From the NCBI RefSeq assembly GCF_000024185.1, contig NC_013790.1, positions 62,001 to 126,000 on the forward strand: a DNA stretch of 64,000 nucleotides, read 5' to 3'. Numbering within the stretch: the stretch's first letter is position 1; each line of letters starts with the position of its first letter. The notes below the pieces were generated by a model that did no database searches, had not been told where the DNA came from, and saw only the letters and a list, made by a program, of their open reading frames with translations. This DNA is from Methanobrevibacter ruminantium M1 (GTDB lineage: Archaea; Methanobacteriota; Methanobacteria; Methanobacteriales; Methanobacteriaceae). Position numbers and translations under genes: made by a program. Below are positions 24,799 through 34,417 of this stretch, in pieces.

Positions 24799-24960
24799 TT
24801 AAACTTTAACACCCATTTTTTCATATAAAGACTTTTTATAACTTTCAAAAATAAGTTCCTTTTCAGCATCGGATATCTTAGGGTCATCAAGAAGTTGCAT
24901 TATTCTATTCCATTCAGAATCATCAAAGCCCATTGAATCTACTTTTTTCTGATTATCCAT
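24799..24960 (-). CDS. Small acidic protein (53 aa), possible immunity gene of the decayed JAMM-like toxin
   Basis: It reads MDNQKKVDSMGFDDSEWNRI...MGVKV. Its ATG directly follows the TAA of the upstream frame (TAAATG). It is acidic and helical, with no membrane segment. Its position relative to the upstream HNH...SPGD-motif frame mirrors the 72-residue gene after the MuF protein at 19 kb, so both pairs share the layout JAMM-like C-terminus then small acidic protein. Too short for a family call. Confidence 0.55.
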   Translation of the reverse strand: MDNQKKVDSMGFDDSEWNRIMQLLDDPKISDAEKELIFESYKKSLYEKMGVKV

Positions 24961-25430
24961 TTAGGCATTTTTTATCATCATCTCTACTGAAATATATCTG
25001 CTTATAATAGAATCTCCGTTAAATTTCATCCAAGAATTTTCAGGACTTGAACTAGCTCTAATATGGTTATATCTATCAATAAACTCATCAAAATCTTCAT
25101 AAGATTGAGGAACATCATTAAATTGAGTTATAAATATATACTTATTAGTATGTACTAGCACGTATTTAATATTTTCCGACGCATAAAATCCCTTAGAAAA
25201 ATCTCCAGGGCTTAAAAAAGTTCCATCTTGATGATTATGTAACACAATTAATATGTCTTCGCCAAAATCTTTTTGATTAATGGATTTACTGAACTTCTTT
25301 TTCCATCAGTATATAAAATTCTTGGTTTATAATCATTTGTAAGTTTTTCAAATCTGCCTTTACTTATATTATATACCATTGCCCATTCATTATCATCTTT
25401 AATTTTTAGAAAAATTTATTAAATTATTAA
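24961..25430 (-). pseudogene. Decayed JAMM-like C-terminal toxin/peptidase domain
   Basis: The last frame (GTG 25245 to TAA 24961) contains LHNHQDGTFLSPGD, an HxH-x6-SxxD pattern like that of the MuF protein. The preceding sequence is also coding-like but shifted: KDDNEWAMVYNISKGRFEKL ... ILYTDGKRSSVNPL up to about 25265, where a frame change is needed to reach DFGEDILIVLHNH. No start or N-terminal carrier domain exists, so this is an orphan C-terminal cassette left by recombination. The 94-residue open part could still be translated from GTG. Confidence 0.65.
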
Positions 25431-25504
25431 TCAAGAAATTTAAATTTTCATCTTTGTCTAATAAAGGAAATCATTTTTTTTTAAAAAGTTTTTTATAATT
25501 GTTA

Positions 25505-25524
25505 ATATATAGTTAACTATATAT
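25505..25524 (+). promoter_or_regulatory. 20-bp perfect palindrome in the McrB-like promoter region
   Basis: ATATATAGTTAACTATATAT is a perfect palindrome and contains TATA elements on both strands. It lies 160-180 bases before the first start of the restriction operon. The 240 bases between it and the gene hold two Shine-Dalgarno-like stretches (AAGGGGGAC, GAAGGA) without matching long ORFs. Confidence 0.5.
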
Positions 25525-25683
25525 AAAAAGTTTGAATATTTACAAATATTTTTAATAATTTTTTCTAACAATTTGTATCTTATCAAACATTTTAAAAGAT
25601 AAGGGGGACTACTTATTTTAAAAGAAGGATTTTGAAAAGGGTACTTTAAACGAGTATCCGTAAAGGGCCAAAGAGCGTTCTGG

Positions 25684-28452
25684 GTGGAACCAACAATCTC
25701 ATCCCGATTGCTAATTTTTATTAGAAATGATTTAAAAAATGATATAAATGAGCTACTTGGTGAGCCAAAATGTGGTAAAGGTTCTGCAGGTATAGGTAAT
25801 TTAGCTCATATGCCTTGGTTAGATTTTACATTGCATAATATTGATGAAAACTTAGGTGCTATTAATGTTGCTTATTTATTTAAACCAGATATGTCTGGAT
25901 TTTATTTAACATTTAGAGCTTTATTTTATCAAGAAATTGAGAAAAAACATGGCAAATATTTATTAATTTATTTAAAAAATAAATCAAGACATATTAGAGA
26001 GTTTTTAGAGGAATCTAACAAACTTAGAGATGATTTTTTATTTAATATGGACTTCTCTGAAGACACAGCTGTACTAAAAAAACATAGTGCAGGAACAATT
26101 GTAGCAAAATATTATGATGCAAGTAATGTGCCTTCCGATGAGGAATTAATAAATGATTTAAATTATTTTTTAGATTTATATGCTTTTGTCATTGACAATT
26201 ATGAAAATAAAACAGATCTTTCAGTAGATGAATGGGTCAAGGTTTTAGAAAATAAAGAATTAATTGATGATAAGATGTTTAGCATTTTAGAAATCATGAA
26301 TGAAATGGATAATTATTCCGCTACTACAAGCCAGATTTCTAAAAAAAGGGAAGAATTAGGATTTTTGGATGAAAAGTCTTATAATAGTATTATTATTTCT
26401 AATTCAAGAAAAATTAAAGAATTCTTAAATAAAAAACCTATTTATAATGACGATGGTACCGAAAATTATTGGACAAGGTTCTTTTATGGAAAAAATGTTG
26501 ATGGTGCTTTTGAATTTAAAATGAAGGATGAATTAGTTGAAGCTTTTAAAAAAACTAATGTGGAAAAACGAAAAAAAGGTGGGGAAGAAGTGACTAAAAA
26601 CTATAACTCTTTTTATGATTTCCTTTTAGATAATGGTTATTTGTTTGATAAAGGAACTATTGAGAATTATTTGCTTTCTTTAAAGGTTAAGCCATTTGCT
26701 ATTTTGACTGGTAACTCTGGAACTGGGAAAACTAAATTATCTCAATTGTTTTCTCAATATATTTCTAATAATAATCCTATTTTAGTTTCTGAAATGAATA
26801 GATTATCAAAAGATACTGAAGATTTTGTAGAGGTTCAGGTTACTACAAGAAGATCTTCGTGGAATATTTTTGAAAAAGGTAAAGAAATGAACCCTGGTTG
26901 GACAATATCAAATGAATTTTTTAGTAATTATTTGCCTATTGATCAATTTAGTGGTGAATATCAAATTGAAGTTGATGGAATTGAAGGTAATGGGATTATT
27001 AGTCCTGTAATTCAAGTATATTATGATAAAAATAGTTTAAAACTTAAAAAAGAGTTTGAAAAATTGTATTTATCCGAATTAGAATCAATAGAAAAAGATA
27101 AAGAAAATAAAGTTTCACACGAAATTCAATTAGTTGGTTTAGAATTAAATGTTAATTCTCTTGAAAATATGGTTAATACTAATTTTACAAAATTTAAGGG
27201 AGATATAAGTTTTAAAAAAGAAATTACAACAACTTCTATTAAACCAGGAGAATTCATTGTTCCTTATGAAATATTTGATTATATACCTTTTAATAAGAAT
27301 CAAATGGATTGTAAAATAATTTCTTGTGGAAGATTTTCTAATGCTAATATCCATATTAAGTTTAAATTAAGAAAATTAAGTAAAAATATCCGAGAGTATT
27401 TGGAAGAGAAGGGTGTAGGGGCTGAAATTGATGTTAAAATTAAAAATATTGACACTTCTTTAGAAAGATTTAATCCAGATTGGAGTTCAGCTAAAAGATA
27501 TTCTTCAGAGCAAATTGCACAATTAAACGAAAAGAATATTGATTTAATCGACTTTAATTCTCAAAATTACAAAATAATCCCTGTAGGTGCTAATTGGACT
27601 GAAAACAGAAACATAGTAGGCTATTACAATGTAATAACCAATAAATATCAATCCACTCCAGCATATGACTTAATCACACAGGCACAAAAGTCTGATGAAC
27701 CTCACTTCTTAATTCTTGATGAAATGAACCTTTCCCATGTAGAGCGCTACTTTGCAGACTTTTTATCAGCTATTGAAAGTAAAGAAAAAATACCTCTCTA
27801 TGGAGAAGAAGCTTTAGAAATCCCTGATAATCTGTTTATCATAGGAACAGTCAATGTAGATGAAACAACATACATGTTCTCTCCTAAGGTTCTAGATCGT
27901 GCTAATGTCCTTGAATTTAAAACATATTCTGCTGCATCCTATATGAATGGCGATATTAAACTATCTGGTCCTGATGGAAACCTATCATATTTAGAAAATC
28001 CATTGGATGGTAATAATATTCGTAGTAAGGGAATAGATGAATTAAGAGAGTTATTTGATGGAGTTAAAGTAGAAAATAAACCTTTCTGGAACATTTTATC
28101 TTCAGAGATTGAAAAGTTCCAATCTGTATTAAAAGTATCTGGATTTGATTTCGGTTTCCGTGTAATTAATGAAATAGTTCGTTTCATGGCTGTAGCATGG
28201 GAATATGAGAACAAGCCTGATGAATTTAGCAATTGGGAAAGATATTTTGATGCCCAAATAAAGCAAAAGATGCTTCCAAAATTACATGGCTCCGAAAAGA
28301 TCATTGGAGATACAATTGATGAGCTTCACAAGATCTGCTTGGACAGTTCCATTGATGATGTGGAGATGGCTAAATATCCAGAATCCTATAAGAAATTAAC
28401 TGAGATGAGAAAAGTGCTTCGTAAGCAAAGATATGTTTCATTCATTAACTAA
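25684..28452 (+). CDS. McrB-like AAA+ NTPase with MrcB-type N-terminal domain
   Basis: 922 residues from GTG 25684 (TTG at 25708 is the alternative; no ATG in frame). Residues 1-110 match the MrcB_N/DUF3578-type DNA-recognition domain (GKGSAGIGNLAHMPWLDF). The AAA+ core has Walker A TGNSGTGKTKL near 342 and Walker B HFLILDEMNLSHVER near 675, and the McrB hallmark GTVNVDETTYMFSPKVLDRA near 718. Between them lies a long insertion (about 365-630) with WTISNEFFSNYLP and PVGANWTENRNIVGYYN. In McrBC systems this protein binds modified DNA and drives the nuclease subunit. The next gene, 103 bases downstream, encodes that nuclease type. The first 60 bases around the start are richer in G+C than the rest, so the 5' end may be recombined. 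Confidence 0.85.
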   Translation: MEPTISSRLLIFIRNDLKNDINELLGEPKCGKGSAGIGNLAHMPWLDFTLHNIDENLGAINVAYLFKPDMSGFYLTFRALFYQEIEKKHGKYLLIYLKNKSRHIREFLEESNKLRDDFLFNMDFSEDTAVLKKHSAGTIVAKYYDASNVPSDEELINDLNYFLDLYAFVIDNYENKTDLSVDEWVKVLENKELIDDKMFSILEIMNEMDNYSATTSQISKKREELGFLDEKSYNSIIISNSRKIKEFLNKKPIYNDDGTENYWTRFFYGKNVDGAFEFKMKDELVEAFKKTNVEKRKKGGEEVTKNYNSFYDFLLDNGYLFDKGTIENYLLSLKVKPFAILTGNSGTGKTKLSQLFSQYISNNNPILVSEMNRLSKDTEDFVEVQVTTRRSSWNIFEKGKEMNPGWTISNEFFSNYLPIDQFSGEYQIEVDGIEGNGIISPVIQVYYDKNSLKLKKEFEKLYLSELESIEKDKENKVSHEIQLVGLELNVNSLENMVNTNFTKFKGDISFKKEITTTSIKPGEFIVPYEIFDYIPFNKNQMDCKIISCGRFSNANIHIKFKLRKLSKNIREYLEEKGVGAEIDVKIKNIDTSLERFNPDWSSAKRYSSEQIAQLNEKNIDLIDFNSQNYKIIPVGANWTENRNIVGYYNVITNKYQSTPAYDLITQAQKSDEPHFLILDEMNLSHVERYFADFLSAIESKEKIPLYGEEALEIPDNLFIIGTVNVDETTYMFSPKVLDRANVLEFKTYSAASYMNGDIKLSGPDGNLSYLENPLDGNNIRSKGIDELRELFDGVKVENKPFWNILSSEIEKFQSVLKVSGFDFGFRVINEIVRFMAVAWEYENKPDEFSNWERYFDAQIKQKMLPKLHGSEKIIGDTIDELHKICLDSSIDDVEMAKYPESYKKLTEMRKVLRKQRYVSFIN

Positions 28453-28555
28453 AATCTTATCAGTTTTAAAAGAGATAATCATTAAACTATTTTTCAGTAT
28501 GTGCATAATTTGCACATACTATTTAATCAAATCGTCATTCAATTAAAGGTGCAAC

Positions 28556-30199
28556 ATGGAGCAATACATTAAAATAAATGCTATCGATAATGAATCTAAT
28601 CAATTGGGAACATTCAAAATCTCAAAAGAATATGATGGATACATACCATCTATAGAAAACTTTAATAAAGAGATTATTTTAGAAAACCTTATCCTATACA
28701 ATGTTCCAATAGTTGAATATTTTGATAATAAGACTCCCATTCAATACTATAAGAATGATAGCTTTAATGCAAATATTCTTCTTCTTGAGGAATATGAGTA
28801 TACAATTGAATTTGAAGGCGATCTGAATCTTGATGTTTATGAAAGTTTAAAGAACAGCAAAAACAGTCCATTGAAGTTGCTGTCAAACACTAATTCTGGC
28901 TTTTTAAACTTTGGAAGCTATGTAGGCAAGACATTTATAGACATTTATAAGGATGAAGGCCTTCTTTTCAAATGCCCTATAGAGGTTCGTTCTCGCAAGA
29001 TAAATTATGCTAAAGACTATGCCACTATGATTGGGGATTTGTCTCGTTTTTCTTCTGGTCTAATCTATGAGCTTAACTCCCCTGTCTATCAGTCATTGGA
29101 AGTAAGTGACATCAATAAGACTCCATATGAGGATTTTATGCTTCTTGAGTATCTATTTGAGGATGAGAATCTTCCATCCACTGTTGAGTATTTGTCTCGC
29201 AATTTGTATACTTTGCTTGAGGAGTCCAGGGAAGAAGTTCCAAGCTCCCTTGCATCTAATATTGGGCCTAATGAGCTTGTTGAGGTCTTTTCTAACAGTG
29301 ATAATTTGGAAAGGTATGATGGCCTTGATAATGGTCATTTGGATTCTGTTTTGTCTAGAACTAAAGGATATCTTCCATTAAAGATAAATGAAATAAAGTA
29401 TGTGGACAATATAGACACTCCTGAGAATCGATTCTATAAAAACTTTCTATTGTATATAGATGACTTGATTGATGATTTAATAAAAAGGATAGATGAAGGC
29501 TACTCTTTGGATAAGCTTCATGAATATAAGGAAACACTTAGCTATTATCTCTCTTCACGCTATTTTTTAGACATTTCTCCTATGGATTATCCTCCTCTTA
29601 ATTCACAGGTTTTGCAGAAGAAAGAGGGTTATCGTGACATTCTTGAATATTATCTTTTATTTGAGTTCGGTTTCAAGCTTAACTGGAATCAGGTTGTTGA
29701 TGATTTTCGTGGCTATGAGAAGAAGGTGTATCGTCTTTATGAATACTGGTGCTATTTTGAACTCTTGGATATAGTTGGTGAATTGACAGATACTGAAATA
29801 CGTTTTGATGATCTTTTTATTGAAGAGAACTTGAACATCTCCCTTAGGGAAGGGGCTATCAAAAGATTTGACTTGAACTTGTCTGACTTGTTGGACAATG
29901 ATTTGCCTTCATCTGATGATTTGGACATAAGGATAGACTTGATGTATAACAAGACCTTCAATAAGGATATGGCTTTTCATTCCTATTCAGTTGCCTTAAG
30001 GCCTGATTATACCTTGTCAATAGAGTTTGGGGGTAATGCTTATCGCATTCATTTCGATGCAAAGTATAAATTGAACATCAATGATGAATCCTTTAAGAAT
30101 GATGATATTGTAAAGATGCATTCCTATAAGGATGCTATTGGGGATACAATTGCAGCATATGTGCTATATCCTGGAGATAGAAAAGAGATATTTTTATGA
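28556..30199 (+). CDS. McrC-like/DUF2357 nuclease subunit, C-terminus frameshifted
   Basis: 547 residues in the open frame. The N-terminal 350 residues are the DUF2357-type region found in McrB-linked proteins. Residues 385-410 have KKVYRLYEYWCYFELLDIV. The nuclease core near 470-505 reads ALRPDYTLSIEF then IHFDAKYKL, a PD-(D/E)xK pattern with D and DAK, followed by DIVKMHSYKDAI. The frame ends at TGA 30199 in a run of five T residues; the alternative frame continues FYEDDVHLRSVGAFPLNPS... to TAG at 30323, which is the expected C-terminus. One T too many at 30191-30195 explains this, as a real mutation or an assembly error. Repaired length is about 588 residues. Partner of the upstream AAA+ protein. 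Confidence 0.82.
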   Translation: MEQYIKINAIDNESNQLGTFKISKEYDGYIPSIENFNKEIILENLILYNVPIVEYFDNKTPIQYYKNDSFNANILLLEEYEYTIEFEGDLNLDVYESLKNSKNSPLKLLSNTNSGFLNFGSYVGKTFIDIYKDEGLLFKCPIEVRSRKINYAKDYATMIGDLSRFSSGLIYELNSPVYQSLEVSDINKTPYEDFMLLEYLFEDENLPSTVEYLSRNLYTLLEESREEVPSSLASNIGPNELVEVFSNSDNLERYDGLDNGHLDSVLSRTKGYLPLKINEIKYVDNIDTPENRFYKNFLLYIDDLIDDLIKRIDEGYSLDKLHEYKETLSYYLSSRYFLDISPMDYPPLNSQVLQKKEGYRDILEYYLLFEFGFKLNWNQVVDDFRGYEKKVYRLYEYWCYFELLDIVGELTDTEIRFDDLFIEENLNISLREGAIKRFDLNLSDLLDNDLPSSDDLDIRIDLMYNKTFNKDMAFHSYSVALRPDYTLSIEFGGNAYRIHFDAKYKLNINDESFKNDDIVKMHSYKDAIGDTIAAYVLYPGDRKEIFL

Positions 30200-30323
30200 A
30201 GATGATGTTCATTTAAGGTCTGTAGGTGCCTTCCCCTTAAATCCAAGTGAGGATAGGGAGAATAAAAAAGAGATATTGGACTTTTTAACTCGTCAGATTA
30301 TTAAGTTGCTAAGTGTGGTTTAG
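30196..30323 (+). pseudogene. Frameshifted C-terminal tail of the nuclease gene
   Basis: In the frame one base over, EDDVHLRSVGAFPLNPS and ENKKEILDFLTRQIIKLLS continue the product to TAG at 30321-30323. SVGAFPLNPS is typical of the end of this nuclease family. Confidence 0.75.
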
Positions 30324-30365
30324 TTATTAAGATATCAAGAGTAATATTGGTGGAAAAAATTTAAA

Positions 30366-30400
30366 TAAAGAATGGAAGTCCATTCTTTATTTTTTTTTAC
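30366..30400. terminator. Terminator shared by convergent genes
   Basis: AAAGAATGGA (30367-30376) and TCCATTCTTT (30379-30388) form a near-perfect stem, followed on the plus strand by ATTTTTTTTT. On the minus strand the same stem is followed by ATTTAAATTTTTT, so it can also end the adhesin transcript. Confidence 0.8.
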
Positions 30401-30444
30401 TTATTTTTAACATAGTTTTTAAGCTATTCCATTGGCATTGAATT

Positions 30445-33400
30445 CTATATTATTTTCACCTTGAAATTAGTGCTAGTTGCCTTATACATTCCATCTCCTG
30501 CAAATTTGGCTGTACAGGTGTATGTTCCTTTTTTATTTAAAGAAACCTTTACGCTAGCAACTCCCTTATCATTTGTTGTGCCTGTATAGGTCTTGCCGTT
30601 TATAACAAAGTTGATCTTCTTGCCTTTTACTCCATGTCCTTTATCGGATAGGAATGTTGCAGTGATTGTCTTTGTCTTTGCACTGGCTTTATATGTCTTT
30701 GCAGGTGCGGTTATCTTAGGAGCTTGCTTGCTGACTTTGATGATTGCAACTTCAAATGAGCCTGCATATTTATTGTCTCCCAAGAATGCTATTGCAAAGG
30801 TGTATGAGCCTTCATATCCAAGGTTGATCTGTAGTTTTACACCGCCTGTAGCATTTGTTGTACGATTATAGACTGCTCCATTGAATCCTATTTGAACTGG
30901 CATGTTATTTAACGGCTGTCCTTCATCGTCGGTTAGGTTTACTTCAAAGTATTTGCCTATCCTGCCATCGACCTTGGAATTGACAGCCACTGTGCTCATG
31001 TTCTGATATAGGATTCTTGTGCTTGTTCTTTCTCTGCTAATTATTGTTATATTGTTTTCATAGCTTTGATTATTGTAGCTGCTTGTTATCTTGTATGTTC
31101 CTGGAGCTTCGCTTATCTTTATTTTGGCCACACCCTCATCATTAGTTTTAACTGTTGTTGTATTATTATTGATGGTGAAAGTGACTTCCTCTCCTGGTCC
31201 TACAGATATATTATTCTCTGTTGCAGCCCTTACGCTGAAATAGGAATCTTCGCCATATTCAATAATCATGTCATTGGCGTCTGCTAATTTTGTAGTGTCA
31301 TTGAGTGTGTATACTTTAAGACAGACAGTCTTATTTAAAGGAGCAAAGTCGGTCCAAGTGCTTCCATCAGCGCTTACAAGGGATGTTCCATTTAGGTAAT
31401 GGACCCTAGACCATGCCTGATAAGGAACTGAATTGCTCTTGAAGACTACCTTGAACTGGTCTCCAGACTTAATAGGGATGTAATTATTTAAAACTATTGT
31501 CCTAAATCCTGCATATTCGCTTGTTCCGTTTTGGGTTTGGACCTTTTTGTCGTTTACAAATATGTCAAAGGAGTATTTTATTCCTGATTCATTGAAATAG
31601 GTTCCTACTGCTCCTATCAGCTCGTCGTACTTTGAAGTGAACTCATTTGAATAGATTGTATAGTTTTGGTCAAATCCTGCAAGGCAGGTAAGGTCTGTCT
31701 GATAGTTTACATGATAGTCAATGTCGTTTTCAAAGATATAGGCTACTGCAACCCTTAAAGGCACAATGGCAAAATAGTCTATGTCCGCGAAATTGATGTA
31801 TTCTGTATTTGAGTATCCGAAAAGGGAATCCTTGGTTATCCAACACCCTGGGGCTCCGCCAAAATCATTTGTAAAATTGTCGTCCCATCCTACAAGTGAA
31901 ATGAAATGGGTGTTATGTTCCATAATGGAAATGTCCTCTCCTTCGCTTAGTATTTCCTCACCTTCTCTATATGCCCAGTATTGCACAGTGACAGCGCCGT
32001 ATTTAATTATCGCTTTTTTCAATTGATCTATTGTGTTGTTTTCTCCTGTATATATGAACATTGCATCCTGAACGTGGATTCTAGGAACATTCATATCACT
32101 ATCTGCAATCATTCCACGGTCATCATAAGCTGCATCTGTAGGCAAGACCCCATACCAGCTTAATGCATAGCCTAAGCCGCTGGTTATGAATCCTGTCAGG
32201 CTGTTTCTCAAATCCCCCACTTCATAATATTTCAATTGAAGCTTCTGCACATAGTTCTGTGAGAGATTGTAGAGCACTCCTGTGGATTTGCCAAGGCCTG
32301 TTTCAATGGAGGCTATTGTTGCAAATGCCCAGCAGTCGTCATTGTCTCCCTGGACTTTTCCAGGTGTTGTCCATCCCCAATCCTGTGAATTGAATTTGGA
32401 TGGGAGGGAGTCAACAATTATTTCATTATTTGTTAGATTGAGTTTTATTCCAGGGGTTTCAACTGAAACGATGTAATTATGATTGTCCATGAGGAATATG
32501 TCATCATTCTTATTGACGTTTGTGAAATTTGAATGGCTTGCAAAGTCTGCATAGACTGCAATTCCCCCATTGTCAAATGTGGAGTCACTGAAATCCGCTG
32601 CAACGTCATGGGCATAGATTGCATTTGCGGTAGTTGGGGATTCCTCAAGAGCGCTGTTATTGATGATATCGGAGGATTTGATTGATAGGTTTCCTTTGTC
32701 AAAGTATATCGCTCCTGCATTCTTTTCTGCCTTATTGTTTTTTATGCTGGAATCTGTAATGTTAATGTTGGTCCATGAGGAGTATATTGCACCTCCCTCG
32801 AAGCTTGCATAGTTATTTAGTAAATTGCTTTTTTCGAGATTCAATCCTCCTCCTAGAATTGATATTGCCCCTCCATATTTGCTGCTGCAGTTTGTGAAAT
32901 TGGAATCGATAATGTTTAGGCTTTGGGCAATCCTTTGGGATCCTGAGTCAAAGTCAAAGTGAATTGCTCCCCCGTCGTTGAGGCAGGAAATGTTTTCAAA
33001 TCTGCAGTTTTTGATTATCATAGGGTCTGATGGAAGGTATTGGGTTTTATTAGCTACTTTTATATAGGCGGGGAAGTATTTTCCAAGTATTGCTCCGCCA
33101 CTTAAATTGGAATGTATATTATTGAAACTTGAGTTTTCTAGATCTAGGTAATATCCCTTGAAATCAATTATTGCACCGTTCTTGAAAGTGAAATTTTCAA
33201 ATCTGGAATTGTGGATGACCAGCTGCCATCTGTTGGCTGAAATTGCTCTTTCATAATTGCCATTTCCAGAAAAGATTGAATTGTTTACGGTTATATTTGA
33301 CTGGGATCCGCTTATGATATTCTTTGCGCGGTTTGAATAAAAACTGCAATTATTTACATTCAAGACGCCCTTGCTTACAAATATAATGCTTTCAAGTGAT

Positions 33401-33969
33401 TCAAAGCTCTCTGTAAAGTTGACATTGTTTAATGTAAGCTTTCCGTAAATTTGTAAAACTGTTTGGTTGAAATTCTTAAATGTCAAGTCATTAATTACAA
33501 TTTCTCCCTTATTGTTTTCAAAATCAAATTCTGCCCCCATTTCATTTCCGTCGATGATATGGCCATTTCCATTGATTGTAAAATTGGTCTTATTCACTGA
33601 AATTAATGGGCCGTAATACATTTGGTATAAGCTGGCATTGTCATAGCTTTTATTGAATATATAGTCATGTGTGAGGTTTAGCTCATCATCTGATTGATTG
33701 ATTTCCTGATATAAAGTTGTAAAGCATGTTTCATCTTCTATTTCTGGGGGGTTTGTGTTCTCTTCTTTTAAAATATGTTCATTATTGTTTTTCAGATTTA
33801 AATCCTGGTTTTGATTTGATTCATCATTGCAGATAGGATCAAATTCCATGTTTGTTTGATAATCATTATCTATATTTGATGCATCAGCTTGGAGTTCACT
33901 TGCTGAAACTGATGAAATGCTTATTAGAATAGAGATAATGATTAGAAGTATAAAAAGTTTAGATTTCAT
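30445..33969 (-). CDS. Adhesin-like surface protein with beta-helix, papain-like and Ig-like domains
   Basis: 1174 residues; the ATG at 33969 is preferred (GGAG six bases upstream), the frame opens at 33981. Residues 1-25 are a signal peptide (MKSKLFILLIIISILISI). Residues 70-500 form a right-handed beta-helix with repeated GGAI and NCxFxN steps. Residues 525-745 are a C1-type cysteine peptidase domain: VQGDNDDCWAFATIASIE with the oxyanion Gln and catalytic Cys, HFISLVGWDDN with the His, and CWITKDSLFG, where the usual Asn of WxxKNSWG is Asp. A lectin-like region follows (755-890), then three Ig-like domains. The last 190 residues are very close to the C-terminus of the protein at 53.4 kb, so this is a shared wall-association module. 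It probably acts at the pseudomurein surface, cleaving or binding peptides or host and microbial partners. Confidence 0.88.
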   Translation of the reverse strand: MKSKLFILLIIISILISISSVSASELQADASNIDNDYQTNMEFDPICNDESNQNQDLNLKNNNEHILKEENTNPPEIEDETCFTTLYQEINQSDDELNLTHDYIFNKSYDNASLYQMYYGPLISVNKTNFTINGNGHIIDGNEMGAEFDFENNKGEIVINDLTFKNFNQTVLQIYGKLTLNNVNFTESFESLESIIFVSKGVLNVNNCSFYSNRAKNIISGSQSNITVNNSIFSGNGNYERAISANRWQLVIHNSRFENFTFKNGAIIDFKGYYLDLENSSFNNIHSNLSGGAILGKYFPAYIKVANKTQYLPSDPMIIKNCRFENISCLNDGGAIHFDFDSGSQRIAQSLNIIDSNFTNCSSKYGGAISILGGGLNLEKSNLLNNYASFEGGAIYSSWTNINITDSSIKNNKAEKNAGAIYFDKGNLSIKSSDIINNSALEESPTTANAIYAHDVAADFSDSTFDNGGIAVYADFASHSNFTNVNKNDDIFLMDNHNYIVSVETPGIKLNLTNNEIIVDSLPSKFNSQDWGWTTPGKVQGDNDDCWAFATIASIETGLGKSTGVLYNLSQNYVQKLQLKYYEVGDLRNSLTGFITSGLGYALSWYGVLPTDAAYDDRGMIADSDMNVPRIHVQDAMFIYTGENNTIDQLKKAIIKYGAVTVQYWAYREGEEILSEGEDISIMEHNTHFISLVGWDDNFTNDFGGAPGCWITKDSLFGYSNTEYINFADIDYFAIVPLRVAVAYIFENDIDYHVNYQTDLTCLAGFDQNYTIYSNEFTSKYDELIGAVGTYFNESGIKYSFDIFVNDKKVQTQNGTSEYAGFRTIVLNNYIPIKSGDQFKVVFKSNSVPYQAWSRVHYLNGTSLVSADGSTWTDFAPLNKTVCLKVYTLNDTTKLADANDMIIEYGEDSYFSVRAATENNISVGPGEEVTFTINNNTTTVKTNDEGVAKIKISEAPGTYKITSSYNNQSYENNITIISRERTSTRILYQNMSTVAVNSKVDGRIGKYFEVNLTDDEGQPLNNMPVQIGFNGAVYNRTTNATGGVKLQINLGYEGSYTFAIAFLGDNKYAGSFEVAIIKVSKQAPKITAPAKTYKASAKTKTITATFLSDKGHGVKGKKINFVINGKTYTGTTNDKGVASVKVSLNKKGTYTCTAKFAGDGMYKATSTNFKVKII

Positions 33970-34048
33970 AGTTTTCTCCATTTATAAAATTAATTATTGT
34001 TTTTCCTTTATAGATATGAGGTAAGTGTTTTTCATAAAAATTTAATTT

Positions 34049-34140
34049 TATTGCATTGATTTATTTAAATTAATCTATAATATAAATCATTTAATTGCAT
34101 TAATCTATTTAATAAACTTATCTATAATATAAATAATTTA
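34049..34140. repeat. Two-copy 46-bp repeat between adhesin and alcohol dehydrogenase
   Basis: ATTGCATT(G/A)AT-TATTTAA...CTATAATATAAATCATTTA occurs twice in tandem with several differences. Both copies contain TATAATATAAA, so the duplication may have copied the adhesin's TATA region. No gene in 33985-34417. A plus-strand TATA for the dehydrogenase is likely at 34322-34331 (CATATATAAA). Confidence 0.7.
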
Positions 34141-34417
34141 AATAAGTTTCTAAATTATTCCGGCACCTTAACTTTTGACTTGCTATTGTTTAGTTAAATA
34201 TGGCATTATTATTGGACAATTTACTATACTTTTTTAAATTTCTTATAATTGTGTATAATTTTGTTATTATTAATTAACTGTTTTCCTAGGTTAAATAATC
34301 TTTCCTAAACGATATTCAAGCCATATATAAAGATTTAAATAATTATTTGTTCATAATATTATTAGAGAAGACTTTCCATTTTGGATGTTTTCTATATACT
34401 TTTAGGAGATAAATAAA

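Noticed and set aside
24636..24890. 84-residue minus-strand open frame as a gene
   Set aside because: Unnatural Phe/Leu-rich composition and no ribosome site. A better frame (24799-24960) overlaps it.
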